64,000 nucleotides of DNA from JAJPXC01 sp964510535 (GCA_964510535.1 CAZECG010000013.1:5671-69670); one strand, 5' to 3'. Shown: positions 53,506 through 63,278, counted from the first letter of the stretch. Program-made: numbers and translations. The notes: generated by a model not told the origin, from the sequence alone.

Positions 53506-55527
53506 TTATTTTGCTTGGAGGAGGGATAAGAATCGATCTTCAGAAATGATTGGGATGCCAAGTTTTTGAGCCTTATCAAGTTTTGAGGGGCCCATGTTTT
53601 CTCCGGCTAATATAAAATCGGTCTTTTTGGATATTGAGGCGACGTTTTTGCCCCCATTGCGCTCAATCATCTCTTTGTATTGATCGCGCGAATGATGTGA
53701 GAATGTGCCACTAATCACGATAGATTTTCCGGCAAGGAGGTCGGACCGTTCCTCATCGGAATCCTCGGGCATCGACATCTGTAATCCGGCGTTTCGCAAT
53801 CGTTCGATTATCCTGCGGTTTATGGGAGTTTCAAAATATTCGATTATCGAGTTTGCAATCCTCTCTCCGATGTCTTCAATAGACATAAGCTCATCAGCCG
53901 ACATAGACATCATATTGTCGATGTCACCTACCGCCCGAGCGAGTTTTTTTGCGACGGTCTCGCCTACATATGGTATCGACAGGGCATAAACCACACGCTC
54001 AAACGGTACTGATTTAGACGCTTCGAGACCTTCGATTATGCGCTCGGAGCTTCTTTTGCCGAACCGTGCAAGCGTCATGAGCTTTTCTTGGGTTAAGCTA
54101 TAAAGGTCAGCGATGTTATTGACCAATCCGGCCTTATAGAGCAGCGCAGCCGTCTCCTCGCCTATCCCATCAATGTTCATCATGCGTCGGCCTACAAAAT
54201 GTTCGATTCTCCCGGCAATCTGCGGCGGGCACCTATATTTATCCGGACATACCCATGCCGCTTCGCCCTCGACCCTGACAAGCCGTGTGCCGCAAGCGGG
54301 ACATGATGTCACAAACTTGACCGGCTCACTGCCAAGCTGACGCTGGCCGAAATCGACCCCGGTGATTTTGGGAATGATTTCACCGCCCTTTTCCACATAA
54401 AGCATATCATGCTCATGAATGTCAAGCGATTTGATAATATCCTCGTTGTGAAGGGATGCTCGCTTCACGATAGTGCCCGACAAGAGAACCGGGTCAAGAT
54501 TCGCTACAGGTGTAACGACTCCTGTGCGCCCGACCTCGAACGACACAAAGCCGAGCCGAGTCAATGCTCTCTCTGCTTGAAATTTATAGGCGATGGCCCA
54601 TCGCGGCGATTTGGCGGTGGAGCCAAGATTGAGCTGCTGTCGCAGAGAATCGACCTTGAACACAAGTCCATCTGTGGCCACCGGCAGTTCTTTACGGGCG
54701 ACGTCCCAATGGCTGATGAATTTATCGACTTCATCGATGGAGTGTAAGGGCGTCATCACAGATGACACTTTAAAGCCCCAACTCTTCACAGCCATCATGT
54801 TGTCGTAGTGGTTATCAAACGGCAGCTCATCACTGAGAAGATAATAGAAATAGGCATCGAGACCACGATGGGCAACCTCGGCTGAATTTTGCATTTTCAA
54901 TGTGCCCGAGGCTGCATTACGAGGATTCGCAAACAATGGCTCTTCATTGAATTCACGTTCTCTATTGAGCCTATCGAACTCAGACCATGGGAGCACAATT
55001 TCTCCGCGAATTTCAAAACGACGGGGCCAACCGTCTCCTTGTAACTGCAAGGGTATACTTCTGATGGTTTTCACATTTTCGGTCACGACATCGCCTTTCA
55101 CCCCGTCGCCTCGAGTTACGGCTCTGACAAGCCGTCCATCTTCGTATATCAGGGATATTGATGTGCCGTCGAATTTCATTTCACCGATGATGGTCACCTC
55201 CTCCCCCATAAGGGCCGCTCGCGTACGGCTGACAAACTCATCTACCTCCTCGACGGAGTAGGTGTTACCGAGAGAGAGCATGGGATAGATATGGGCAACC
55301 TGTTCAAAAGCTTTGGTTATGTCACTGCCTACCCTCTGTGTCGGGGACAATGGGTCGTAAAACTCGGGATGCTCAGCTTCGAGATGCTCCAGCTCCTTGA
55401 GCATCTCGTCAAATTCCTTGTCGGTTATAGTCGGAGCGTTAAGAACGTAATAGTTGTGATTGTGGCAATTAAGCTCGTTTCTAAGCTCAATTATTCGCTG
55501 CTGAGGTGATGATGGCATTGTTTCCAA
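53506..55527 (-). CDS. ligA: NAD-dependent DNA ligase LigA
   Basis: The 673-residue enzyme has the standard order: Ia domain (NCHNHNYYVLNAPTITDKEFDEMLKELE), adenylation domain with the AMP-accepting Lys in EMKFDGTSISL (about 122), OB domain, the Cys4 zinc finger (CPACGTRL and a CPDKYRC partner near 405-430), helix-hairpin-helix repeats, and a BRCT domain with GKSIVISGTFSH near 592. It seals nicks in replication and repair. It is convergent with the DUF4923 gene and shares a minus-strand transcript with the NlpC/P60 gene 3 nt upstream. Confidence 0.97.
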   Translation of the reverse strand: METMPSSPQQRIIELRNELNCHNHNYYVLNAPTITDKEFDEMLKELEHLEAEHPEFYDPLSPTQRVGSDITKAFEQVAHIYPMLSLGNTYSVEEVDEFVSRTRAALMGEEVTIIGEMKFDGTSISLIYEDGRLVRAVTRGDGVKGDVVTENVKTIRSIPLQLQGDGWPRRFEIRGEIVLPWSEFDRLNREREFNEEPLFANPRNAASGTLKMQNSAEVAHRGLDAYFYYLLSDELPFDNHYDNMMAVKSWGFKVSSVMTPLHSIDEVDKFISHWDVARKELPVATDGLVFKVDSLRQQLNLGSTAKSPRWAIAYKFQAERALTRLGFVSFEVGRTGVVTPVANLDPVLLSGTIVKRASLHNEDIIKSLDIHEHDMLYVEKGGEIIPKITGVDFGQRQLGSEPVKFVTSCPACGTRLVRVEGEAAWVCPDKYRCPPQIAGRIEHFVGRRMMNIDGIGEETAALLYKAGLVNNIADLYSLTQEKLMTLARFGKRSSERIIEGLEASKSVPFERVVYALSIPYVGETVAKKLARAVGDIDNMMSMSADELMSIEDIGERIANSIIEYFETPINRRIIERLRNAGLQMSMPEDSDEERSDLLAGKSIVISGTFSHHSRDQYKEMIERNGGKNVASISKKTDFILAGENMGPSKLDKAQKLGIPIISEDRFLSLLQAK

Positions 55528-55530
55528 GGA

Positions 55531-56160
55531 TTAAATATCGCCTAAGTCTTTGTCGGAAAGGACTCGACGGGCACCAATGTATCGCTTGCTGTAATATCCG
55601 CCGTCGGGATATGTGTCAATTTTCACGCCACCACTTGTTGTAGCGTGAATGAATCGGATTGATTTGTCATCGTCATTGACATCAATAACTATACCGACAT
55701 GGCCGACATTTTTACCGGCTCGCCGTCCGCTGAAGAAAAGCAGGTCGCCCGGTCGCACTTCGTCGCACGTGACACCGACTCCTTGCTGATATTGCGTGCG
55801 GGATGTGGGGCTGAGTTTGTAACCAAATTCACTAAACACATAGCTTGTGAAGCCTGAGCAGTCGAAGCTATTGGGACCTTTGGACCCATAACGATAACGC
55901 GTTCCAACGAATTTCTTAGCGTAGCTGACCATGTCGGGGACAATGCTCTGCGGCTCTGCAGATTTCATCACCTCCACAACAACCGCCTTACCGACAGCAG
56001 CCCCTGCAATCAAAGCTGACGAAGGTTCCTCTCCGACCTTGACCACTCTATGGTTGGTAACGGTCGTAGCTGTTTTCGGTGTCGGAGCCGCATAAACGAC
56101 ACCGACGGAAACCACGAATAACGCCGTCACTAACGCACTGATTTTTCTGATGTGTTTCAT
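55531..56160 (-). CDS. NlpC/P60 (C40) cell-wall hydrolase, secreted
   Basis: The 209-residue protein has a signal peptide (LVTALFVVSVGVVYA) and a C-terminal C40 peptidase domain. It has catalytic Cys101 in NSFDCSGF, His154 in KNVGHVGIV, and a third polar residue in RFIHATTSG near 175. Such enzymes cleave D-Glu-mDAP bonds in stem peptides of the wall. It is followed 3 nt later by ligA, and a 375-nt divergent gap separates it from groES. Confidence 0.92.
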   Translation of the reverse strand: MKHIRKISALVTALFVVSVGVVYAAPTPKTATTVTNHRVVKVGEEPSSALIAGAAVGKAVVVEVMKSAEPQSIVPDMVSYAKKFVGTRYRYGSKGPNSFDCSGFTSYVFSEFGYKLSPTSRTQYQQGVGVTCDEVRPGDLLFFSGRRAGKNVGHVGIVIDVNDDDKSIRFIHATTSGGVKIDTYPDGGYYSKRYIGARRVLSDKDLGDI

Positions 56161-56419
56161 TCCTCTTTCGTTGGGGAGAGATGGGGTCGGATTGTGAAAA
56201 CTAATAAATCGACAATCATGAATGATTGGGTCATTACAAAGTTAATGATAACCACCGGGGATGCAATAACCAACGATTTCAATTTAAATCAAATTAACCA
56301 TTACATCAATTCGAGCCACAAATTTAACATTGCGTAATGTTGTTTTAAAGGGACTTATGCTCAGGCAAAGAACCATAAATCACCATTAAGTGTTATAAGA
56401 TAACGATGGCACGACAGTT

Positions 56420-56455
56420 TGACACAAGGTTGACATTTTGTCACGTTTGATGTCA
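56420..56455. promoter_or_regulatory. Nested TGACA/TGTCA dyad upstream of groES
   Basis: Inner arms TGACA (56431-56435) and TGTCA (56439-56443) are centred at 56437. Outer arms TGACA (56420-56424) and TGTCA (56451-56455) are centred at 56437.5. The left pair is one helical turn apart (11 bp). It lies about 30 nt upstream of the -24 element. This could be an operator or enhancer-binding protein site; the protein is unknown. Confidence 0.55.
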
Positions 56456-56465
56456 CAATGGGAAT

Positions 56466-56481
56466 TTGGCACGAAATATGC
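56466..56481 (+). promoter_or_regulatory. Sigma-54-type -24/-12 promoter for groES-groEL
   Basis: TTGGCACG (56466-56473) and ATGC (56478-56481) give GG-N10-GC spacing and fit TTGGCACG-rNNN-TTGC with one mismatch (ATGC for TTGC). The start would be near 56492, about 42 nt before the groES ATG. No convincing TTTG-N20-TAnnTTTG promoter is seen in the same region, although TAAAATCT at 56482-56489 could be a weak -7. Confidence 0.6.
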
Positions 56482-56534
56482 TAAAATCTAAAGCGTAGAA
56501 ATTAACATAACAAACTAACTAAACATATTCAATT

Positions 56535-56807
56535 ATGAAAATCAAACCACTGGCAGATCGAGTTCTGATTAATCCGACACCCGCAGAAGAAGTCACAGTA
56601 GCAGGTATCATCATACCCGATTCGGCGAAGGAGAAACCGCTTAAAGGCACTGTTCTCGCCACGGGCGACGGTACGAAAGAGGAGAAAATGGTTGTCAAGG
56701 AAGGAGATACGGTGCTTTATGGCAAATACGCAGGAACCGAGATAGAAATCGACGGTGAGAAATATCTCATCATGCGCCAAAGTGACATTTTGGCCGTTGT
56801 TGAATAA
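56535..56807 (+). CDS. groS: Co-chaperonin GroES
   Basis: The 90-residue protein has the GroES fold signature KIKPLADRVLINPTPAEEVTVAGIIIPDSAKEKP and VLATGDG, with the mobile loop around residues 17-33. It caps GroEL. The ATG follows a leader of about 40 nt from the sigma-54-like promoter. groEL begins 28 nt after the stop. Confidence 0.97.
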   Translation: MKIKPLADRVLINPTPAEEVTVAGIIIPDSAKEKPLKGTVLATGDGTKEEKMVVKEGDTVLYGKYAGTEIEIDGEKYLIMRQSDILAVVE

Positions 56808-56835
56808 TTGAACTAAAATAAAAACCACACGAATC

Positions 56836-58473
56836 ATGGCAAAAGAAATAAAATTTGATATCAAGGCTCGCGAGGAGCTGAAAAAAGGCGTTGACGCACT
56901 TGCCGACGCAGTGAAAGTGACACTTGGTCCCAAGGGGCGCAATGTGATTATCGAGAAAAAATTCGGTGCTCCACATATCACGAAAGATGGTGTATCGGTA
57001 GCACGCGAAGTAGAACTTGAAGACCAGTTCCAGAACATGGGCGCACAGCTCGTCAAAGAAGTGGCATCAAAGACCGGCGATGACGCAGGTGACGGCACAA
57101 CAACAGCAACCGTTCTGGCTCAGGCTATCATCAATGTTGGTCTGAAGAACGTGGCAGCCGGTGCAAACCCGATGGACCTGAAGCGCGGAATAGACAAGGC
57201 CGTAGCTGTGGTGGTAGAGGGCATCAAAGCTCAATCAGAAGAAGTCGGCGACGATTTCAAGAAGATTGAAGATGTGGCACGCATCTCAGCCAACAACGAC
57301 GAGGCCATAGGACGACTGATCGCCGAAGCGATGAAAAAGGTTAAGAAGGAAGGTGTGATTACCGTAGACGAGGCCAAGGGCACCGAGACAACTGTAGACA
57401 TTGTCGAGGGTATGCAATTTGACCGTGGCTACATCTCTCCTTATTTCGTGACCAACACAGAAAAGATGGAGTGTGAGATGGACTCTCCTTACATTCTTAT
57501 CTACGACAAGAAAATTTCCAATCTTAAAGATATGCTCCCCATCCTCGAAGCAACAGCACAGAGCGGTCGCCCGCTACTGATTATCGCCGAGGATGTAGAT
57601 CAAGAAGCACTTGCGACTCTCGTGGTGAACCGCCTGCGCGGCTCACTGAAAATTTGCGCAGTCAAAGCTCCGGGCTTCGGCGACCGTCGCAAAGAGATGC
57701 TGCAAGACATCGCCACACTCACAGGCGGCGAAGTTGTTTCGGAAGAGAAAGGTTTGAAACTTGAGTCGGCTACCATAGATATGCTCGGCAAGGCAGAGAA
57801 AATTACTGTCAATAAAGAGAACACGACAATCGTTAATGGTGCAGGGGCAAAAGAGTCTATCGCCGCACGTGTAGCCCAAATCAAGGCTCAAATCGAGCAG
57901 ACCACAAGCGACTATGACCGCGAAAAGCTCCAGGAGCGTCTCGCCAAATTGGCAGGAGGTGTCGCCGTTCTCCATATCGGCGCACCCAGCGAGGTTGAAA
58001 TGAAAGAGAAAAAAGACCGCGTGGACGATGCTCTGAGCGCAACGCGCGCAGCTATCGCAGAGGGTATCGTTCCTGGCGGCGGCGTGGCCTACATACGCTG
58101 CATCGCCAACCTCGACTCGCTCAAAGGCGACAACGAAGATGAAGAAACGGGCATACATATTGTCAAACGTGCTATCGAGGAACCATTGCGCCAAATCGTG
58201 GCTAACGCCGGTGTTGAGGGCGCAGTAGTGGTACAAAAGGTCAAAGATGGCAATGCCGACTATGGCTACAACGCACGCAAAGGGGTGTATGAGAACCTTC
58301 TGGCCGCCGGTGTCATTGACCCCGCCAAGGTTACCCGCGTAGCTCTCGAGAACGCAGCTTCAATTGCCGGAATGTTCCTGACCACGGAGTGTGTAATTGC
58401 CGACAAGAAAGAAGACAATCCGGCTCCCGCAATGCCCGCAGGCGGCATGGGAGGTATGGGCGGCATGATGTAA
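56836..58473 (+). CDS. groL: Chaperonin GroEL
   Basis: The 545-residue protein has the ATP-binding segment TLGPKGRNVIIEKKFGAPHITKDGVSVAREVELED (about 30-62) and GDGTTTATVLA with the catalytic-loop aspartate near 86. The apical domain contains NLKDMLPILEATAQSGRPLLIIAEDV. The tail GGMGGMGGMM is the usual Gly-Met repeat. Tetradecamer folding chamber with GroES. Full family length. Confidence 0.98.
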   Translation: MAKEIKFDIKAREELKKGVDALADAVKVTLGPKGRNVIIEKKFGAPHITKDGVSVAREVELEDQFQNMGAQLVKEVASKTGDDAGDGTTTATVLAQAIINVGLKNVAAGANPMDLKRGIDKAVAVVVEGIKAQSEEVGDDFKKIEDVARISANNDEAIGRLIAEAMKKVKKEGVITVDEAKGTETTVDIVEGMQFDRGYISPYFVTNTEKMECEMDSPYILIYDKKISNLKDMLPILEATAQSGRPLLIIAEDVDQEALATLVVNRLRGSLKICAVKAPGFGDRRKEMLQDIATLTGGEVVSEEKGLKLESATIDMLGKAEKITVNKENTTIVNGAGAKESIAARVAQIKAQIEQTTSDYDREKLQERLAKLAGGVAVLHIGAPSEVEMKEKKDRVDDALSATRAAIAEGIVPGGGVAYIRCIANLDSLKGDNEDEETGIHIVKRAIEEPLRQIVANAGVEGAVVVQKVKDGNADYGYNARKGVYENLLAAGVIDPAKVTRVALENAASIAGMFLTTECVIADKKEDNPAPAMPAGGMGGMGGMM

Positions 58474-58538
58474 GCCACTCATTAATTTAGACAAATCGCC
58501 CTAAGCAAGGGCAAAAAAACTATAATTCAGTAAAATAA

Positions 58539-58576
58539 CAACGGAATCGCTTCTCAAAATAGAGGCGATTCCGTTG
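58539..58576. terminator. Perfect 12-bp hairpin between groEL and the convergent DUF262 operon
   Basis: CAACGGAATCGC (58539-58550) and GCGATTCCGTTG (58565-58576) are reverse complements with a 14-nt loop. The minus-strand side runs into TTATTTTACT. Placed between convergent genes, it may terminate both. The rest of 58474-58747 holds no gene I can see. Confidence 0.65.
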
Positions 58577-58747
58577 CTTATAATTGCCCTGTTTTTTCAA
58601 TATTCCTATTACAAATTGCCCATTTATTGCCCGGTTTTATGAACCTGTGTGTAACAACTAATAATAGTGCGATAAAAAACCGACCACATTCATTGAAATA
58701 TTAGTATTTAGCTATACACAGGATCATATTGATATTTTGATATGAAA

Positions 58748-61354
58748 TTATCGCTGTCCGATAAAATGTTTATTGTATTCCGTTTTATATCGACCTATCG
58801 TTTGCACCATTGTTGACACGAGTACATCAATGTCATTGACTATTGATGTTGTGCCATCTTCTGTAATAGCATATTCACCGGTGCCATCACCCCAACGAAT
58901 CTCGCAGTTGTGGTTAGGTATGCTTATTACCAAGCCATGAGAACCAAGAGACTTTGAGTCCTGTAATTCTACAGTTGCATCTTTCATCCACCTTTTCTCT
59001 TCAGTATCATAGAATACATCAGCGGCGAGTGACTTGATATATATAAGCATCGGATCAAAGCAATGGCTATCCGTCGTCTTCTGCTGAGCAAAGATAATAT
59101 GACCCTTATCTTCATAAAATCTCTTTCGCCAAGATTCCCAAATAATATGAGGACGTTGTTTGAAATACCTTATCCATCCTATGTTGTCGGTTGACTCAAT
59201 AGCATATTTGCAAAAATCTTCGAAACCAGCACAGGGATTCCAATCTATCCATGTCCTTATAAACAGACGAACAGATTCACCAAATTCCGGTTCCTCGCGC
59301 AAATAACGCTTCATACTGTTGTCTCGATCTCTATTGAACTCATAGAGACGATTCTTCGATCTCCAGCAATCTGGCTGTAAGCATAACATAGCGTTATAAT
59401 ACAGTTCTTGCATATCCCATTGTCTATCAAGGTTAATCCACTTCGTCAAGCAATTAGAATAGCCGATGAATGTTTCCAAGTTTCCATTTGCCCAATTAAG
59501 CAGACATCGAATTTGTCCCCATAAATATGGATTTTTTTCTGCATTTCTTATTGCATCAGTCCAAGAAACATCAATAGTACCTTCGTCGTCGATGACTCGC
59601 AGTTTTGCCTTATCCTTTTCTTCATCTAAAGACTTATTGTCAATACCCTTGTATGGGTGATTAAGTTGTTTGAGAAATAACAATACTGCAGCATTGTTTT
59701 CGTAGAGGTCTATCCCATTGTCTTCATGATAGCGCTTCATTTCCAAAGCCATACGGGACACAGCCCTAAATGCATCAGCTGCATCTTCACGTTTATTAAT
59801 GCGATCAGTATTGTTATCGAACTTAAATACGTTACGAGACATACGCGTCCATTCTTCAAAGTTCAAACGCCAAGCCGTTGAGTCGAGATTATTAGGGTAG
59901 GCTCTAAGAAAGCATTGCAATGAATACAATGTGGCAAGGGCATCGTTACTGATGCTATCACCGACTAAATGAGAGAAATAGGTGTAGTCATAGTTATCAA
60001 AGAACGAATCCTGAGGCAATAATGTTGTTACATCGGTATATTGACCATTGCCTTTATCAATAATCCATAGGTTTATATCATTCATGAGTTCCTTGAAATC
60101 TATGAATGTGCAATGAAGGGGCAATATATCGCTGTCGCTACTTCTCCAGTCAATTAGATGGTTGTGATACGCGATTAACAAATCATCGAGATCTGACTCG
60201 TTAACCTTATAAGAAGACTCAAACAGAGCTTCATACAAATCATGTAAACGTTTCATCCTGATTTCATACAAACGCACTGCCTCCTCGTCGTCATCATCTG
60301 GTTTCTCATGGTCATTCGACAAATCTATGTCAGGTACTTTTGCAAACAACTGCATTGCAATCATACGCAACAGAAATATCTTCAATCTTTTTTCAGTTTC
60401 CTTTGCAGCGGCAAGTCTTTCTTTTTTATTATCATCAGAAGGAATCTGCGCCATAACTGCACTTGCATACTTCTGCCAAAACAAATCTATCCACTTTCCA
60501 TCCATATTCTCACGCCAAGCATGCTCTATGTATGAATCCGCAAGTTTCTTGCCATCACAATTCACCTCTCCTTGCTGCAACTGGATTTCTTCCTCAAGTG
60601 TGGATTTCAACTTGTCAAAATCAGAGAGAAGTTTTCCTCTTGCATTCATCTTTATAAACAACTCATCAGACATACCCATCTCGCCCAAGTCAAGATGATT
60701 AAAGGTGATATTGTTCAATCTCGCTTGACAAGCATCCATATCCAATGACCAATCCATCTGCTCGCATATAGTGTCTATCATTACAAGCATAGAGTTGATG
60801 GTCGGATCAAAACGCCATCCCCACTGAAACCAATCTCTATTTTGGATAATTTCAGATGGTGTATAGATATGCGCTTTCAGCTTGGAGGCATCACGCAGCT
60901 CCTCTGACTTGCGTCTTTCTTCATTAACTTTTTTCTTTGACTCTTTTGTTTTTTCATCAGCTTCATCCACAAACTGCTTTGCATTATGGCGAACCAATTC
61001 CTTACAGAACGCTTCTGAAGTATTACGAGTTTCATATGTCAATACAGATTCACCTTCAACTGTATGCAAATCGGCGCCTAATACCCAATGCACGATGAAT
61101 AATGTAGTCAAACGCTGCTGACCATCGAGAGGCTCAAAAGCGTTTTTTCTATCACTACCATACACAAAGTCAAGTTGTGCTTCAGTCTTCTTACCTGTTA
61201 CCACAAGCAAAAGGTTACGTACAAAATGGTTGCGGATTTCCTTCACCTCCTTGTGTTTACGTCCCTGCGCGTAGTCGCGCTGTATCTGTGGTATGCGTAT
61301 CTTACCTTTCTTTATAAGATCTGCGAAACACATCTTATCTATATTATCGCTCAT
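58748..61354 (-). CDS. DUF262-domain protein without visible DUF1524 nuclease; second gene of the pair
   Basis: The 868-residue protein (start ATG at 61354) carries the DUF262 motif QRDYAQGR at about 25-32 and DGQQRLTTLFIVHWVLGA at 77-94, the ParB/Srx-like nucleotide-binding signature of GmrSD-type restriction enzymes and SspE. I see no DUF1524 HNH motif in the C-terminal half, which is unlike any family I can name. ELFIKMNARGKLLSDFDKLKSTLEEE near 230-255 is a further DUF262-family landmark. It overlaps the upstream DUF262-DUF1524 gene by 11 nt. Base composition is visibly more AT-rich than the housekeeping genes. Likely antiphage defence; mechanism unknown. Confidence 0.8.
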   Translation of the reverse strand: MSDNIDKMCFADLIKKGKIRIPQIQRDYAQGRKHKEVKEIRNHFVRNLLLVVTGKKTEAQLDFVYGSDRKNAFEPLDGQQRLTTLFIVHWVLGADLHTVEGESVLTYETRNTSEAFCKELVRHNAKQFVDEADEKTKESKKKVNEERRKSEELRDASKLKAHIYTPSEIIQNRDWFQWGWRFDPTINSMLVMIDTICEQMDWSLDMDACQARLNNITFNHLDLGEMGMSDELFIKMNARGKLLSDFDKLKSTLEEEIQLQQGEVNCDGKKLADSYIEHAWRENMDGKWIDLFWQKYASAVMAQIPSDDNKKERLAAAKETEKRLKIFLLRMIAMQLFAKVPDIDLSNDHEKPDDDDEEAVRLYEIRMKRLHDLYEALFESSYKVNESDLDDLLIAYHNHLIDWRSSDSDILPLHCTFIDFKELMNDINLWIIDKGNGQYTDVTTLLPQDSFFDNYDYTYFSHLVGDSISNDALATLYSLQCFLRAYPNNLDSTAWRLNFEEWTRMSRNVFKFDNNTDRINKREDAADAFRAVSRMALEMKRYHEDNGIDLYENNAAVLLFLKQLNHPYKGIDNKSLDEEKDKAKLRVIDDEGTIDVSWTDAIRNAEKNPYLWGQIRCLLNWANGNLETFIGYSNCLTKWINLDRQWDMQELYYNAMLCLQPDCWRSKNRLYEFNRDRDNSMKRYLREEPEFGESVRLFIRTWIDWNPCAGFEDFCKYAIESTDNIGWIRYFKQRPHIIWESWRKRFYEDKGHIIFAQQKTTDSHCFDPMLIYIKSLAADVFYDTEEKRWMKDATVELQDSKSLGSHGLVISIPNHNCEIRWGDGTGEYAITEDGTTSIVNDIDVLVSTMVQTIGRYKTEYNKHFIGQR

Positions 61355-63278
61355 AAGTTTCTGAAGAATTAGAGTTAAACACATTGAAGATAACATCAAC
61401 CGTATTGTGTATCGCCCTTAGATAACCATCAAAGTCAGGCATACTCCATCGCATTGCATCTATGAAAGATGATTCTGTGTTAGAGTTCGAGTAGTATTTC
61501 AAGAATACATTTCGTGTGCCTTTAGGCACAAATCGTTTTCCAGCCTTATCTTCACGGATAATGCAGTGGCGCTTATATGGAAAAGGCGCATCTTGATACT
61601 CTCTATTGGTCTTATAATCAAGCAACGTCAGATTGCCTATGCTATCCTTATTCTTTATTGCACCATCTCCAGCAGAGAAGTATTCAAGTACATCTTTACA
61701 GAAGTCGGTGTATTGTTTGTCAATACCTGTTCCTCTCTGATTGGCCTCATACTTTGGGATAAAATCTCTGCACTTATCGTAAAGCGGCTTTGCTGTCGCC
61801 TTTCGCTCATTAAGCTTTGACTCTATTTCAAGAATATAAGCCACATTCTTCAACCAACGCAAACGGTCTTCGTGTTCAACCAATGATGCGTTGTTTTGAG
61901 AATCAATATGCTCAATGTCCCATTTCTCTTTCTTGAATGAGTCAAATTCAAAGCGTTGTCCCGTCTGGCGACTTGACTCTACATTGAACAGAAGCAATAA
62001 GCGGAACACATACTTTGAGCCATACTCAAATCCATCAATACTGGCCGCATTTAAATACTTATCTTTATCCTTGAAACTTTCCATAATCAATTTATGGAAT
62101 TCCTTCTCTGTATCGTCATTTGTCCACTCTCTGCCAGAAAACTGCTGCTTGGCATTTTCCAACTTGTTGTAAATATCAAGTGGTTGATTACCAACACTTA
62201 CCAAATAACCAACATAGTGATAGTATAAGTTGCTTTCGTACCAGGCTATCAACCTGTCATTAGTTTTTATGACATACTCCCAAGCCGCACGCATGTTATC
62301 AACGCCGTGCTTTTTCCATATCGGTTTAAGTTCTACGGAATCATCTTTACGCTCTTGAGCTCTGCAATAGTCATATAGGTTCTGGAATAGTCGATACGAA
62401 TAATCTTTATCAACATGGTCAATTGGTTTCTCTGTTACAAAGTCAAACAATACATCGATTCTCGTCTGATGACTATCATTGCTATTGCTAATAAAGTACC
62501 AGAACTTGTCATCCTGAAACTGACGCTCCATGATGTTCCAATCCAATGCCAGTTTGTCAGCTTCGACTCGATCGTTATTCGAAAGGATATTTCTATCCAT
62601 GATAAACAAAGCCTTGATAAGTTCCGAACTCGTAAGACTAATTTTTCCTTTGTTAAGTCTGTTAAACACCTGTATGCTTTCAATGGCTTGCTTCTCTTCT
62701 GAAACTACATACCAAATAAACTTAGCTTGCTTGCTATTATTAGGAAGAAGTAAACAGTCCTTGATAGAATTCACTACACCGTCATAGATGTGATTCATAA
62801 ACCATTTCTCAATTACATTCTTGGCAACCGCCAGATAATAGCTGTCTATGTTGTCTTGAGGTTTTGGCTTTTCAAAATCCAACTGAGGACGATTGGTATA
62901 GGTTAGGTCGTAAATCTTATCGGGTGTAAATATCTTCTTTTCCAAAGGCATCAAGCCATTCTCAAAGATGAACATCAATATCAATTTAAGGGTGGTTAAA
63001 CGCTGTTGTCCATCCAAAACTTCCCAGGCGTCAATCAGTACGCCATCAGTACCTGTCCACTTGCAAGGCTTTACGACGAGTGGCTGTAGGTAATAACTAT
63101 CTTCTTTATCCTGTTTAGCAAACTCACAAATGTCCTCCAATAGGTCAACGACCTGCTTTTCCTCCCAACGATAACCACGCTGGTAGGAAGGAATGACAAA
63201 GTGATGCTTCTTCGTGATTAACTCTGATACAGGTTTTGGGCAGAAATTAGAATTTGATGCATATTGAGTTTTATCCAT
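61344..63278 (-). CDS. DUF262-DUF1524 (GmrSD-like) HNH nuclease-type protein; first gene of the pair
   Basis: The 644-residue protein has SYQRGYRWEEKQVVDLLEDI at about 31-50 and DGQQRLTTLKLI at 89-100, the DUF262 core. The DUF1524 HNH-type region has WDIEHIDSQNNA near 450-462 and IGNLTLLDYKTNREYQDAPFPYKR near 545-570, where the EHI histidine would be catalytic. This is the architecture of GmrSD-type modification-dependent restriction enzymes and SspE. It lies first in a two-gene minus-strand operon, 32 nt after copy C of the leader element and between it and groEL. AT-rich composition suggests horizontal acquisition. Substrate (modified DNA or other) is unknown. Confidence 0.88.
   Translation of the reverse strand: MDKTQYASNSNFCPKPVSELITKKHHFVIPSYQRGYRWEEKQVVDLLEDICEFAKQDKEDSYYLQPLVVKPCKWTGTDGVLIDAWEVLDGQQRLTTLKLILMFIFENGLMPLEKKIFTPDKIYDLTYTNRPQLDFEKPKPQDNIDSYYLAVAKNVIEKWFMNHIYDGVVNSIKDCLLLPNNSKQAKFIWYVVSEEKQAIESIQVFNRLNKGKISLTSSELIKALFIMDRNILSNNDRVEADKLALDWNIMERQFQDDKFWYFISNSNDSHQTRIDVLFDFVTEKPIDHVDKDYSYRLFQNLYDYCRAQERKDDSVELKPIWKKHGVDNMRAAWEYVIKTNDRLIAWYESNLYYHYVGYLVSVGNQPLDIYNKLENAKQQFSGREWTNDDTEKEFHKLIMESFKDKDKYLNAASIDGFEYGSKYVFRLLLLFNVESSRQTGQRFEFDSFKKEKWDIEHIDSQNNASLVEHEDRLRWLKNVAYILEIESKLNERKATAKPLYDKCRDFIPKYEANQRGTGIDKQYTDFCKDVLEYFSAGDGAIKNKDSIGNLTLLDYKTNREYQDAPFPYKRHCIIREDKAGKRFVPKGTRNVFLKYYSNSNTESSFIDAMRWSMPDFDGYLRAIHNTVDVIFNVFNSNSSETYER

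Larger units (their letters stand above)
56161..56534. other. Divergent intergenic region between the C40 hydrolase and groES
   Basis: No gene is visible. The first 170 nt are AT-rich and carry the minus-strand upstream region of the hydrolase. The right-hand 120 nt hold the nested dyad at 56420-56455 and the sigma-54-like promoter at 56466-56481. A CIRCE element, the usual groESL operator in many bacteria, was not found. Confidence 0.65.

Noticed and set aside
58501..58520. GCCC/GGGC hairpin followed by A residues after groEL as a terminator
   Set aside because: The homopolymer follows as A on the plus strand and is on the wrong side for the minus strand. The 12-bp hairpin at 58539 is a better candidate.
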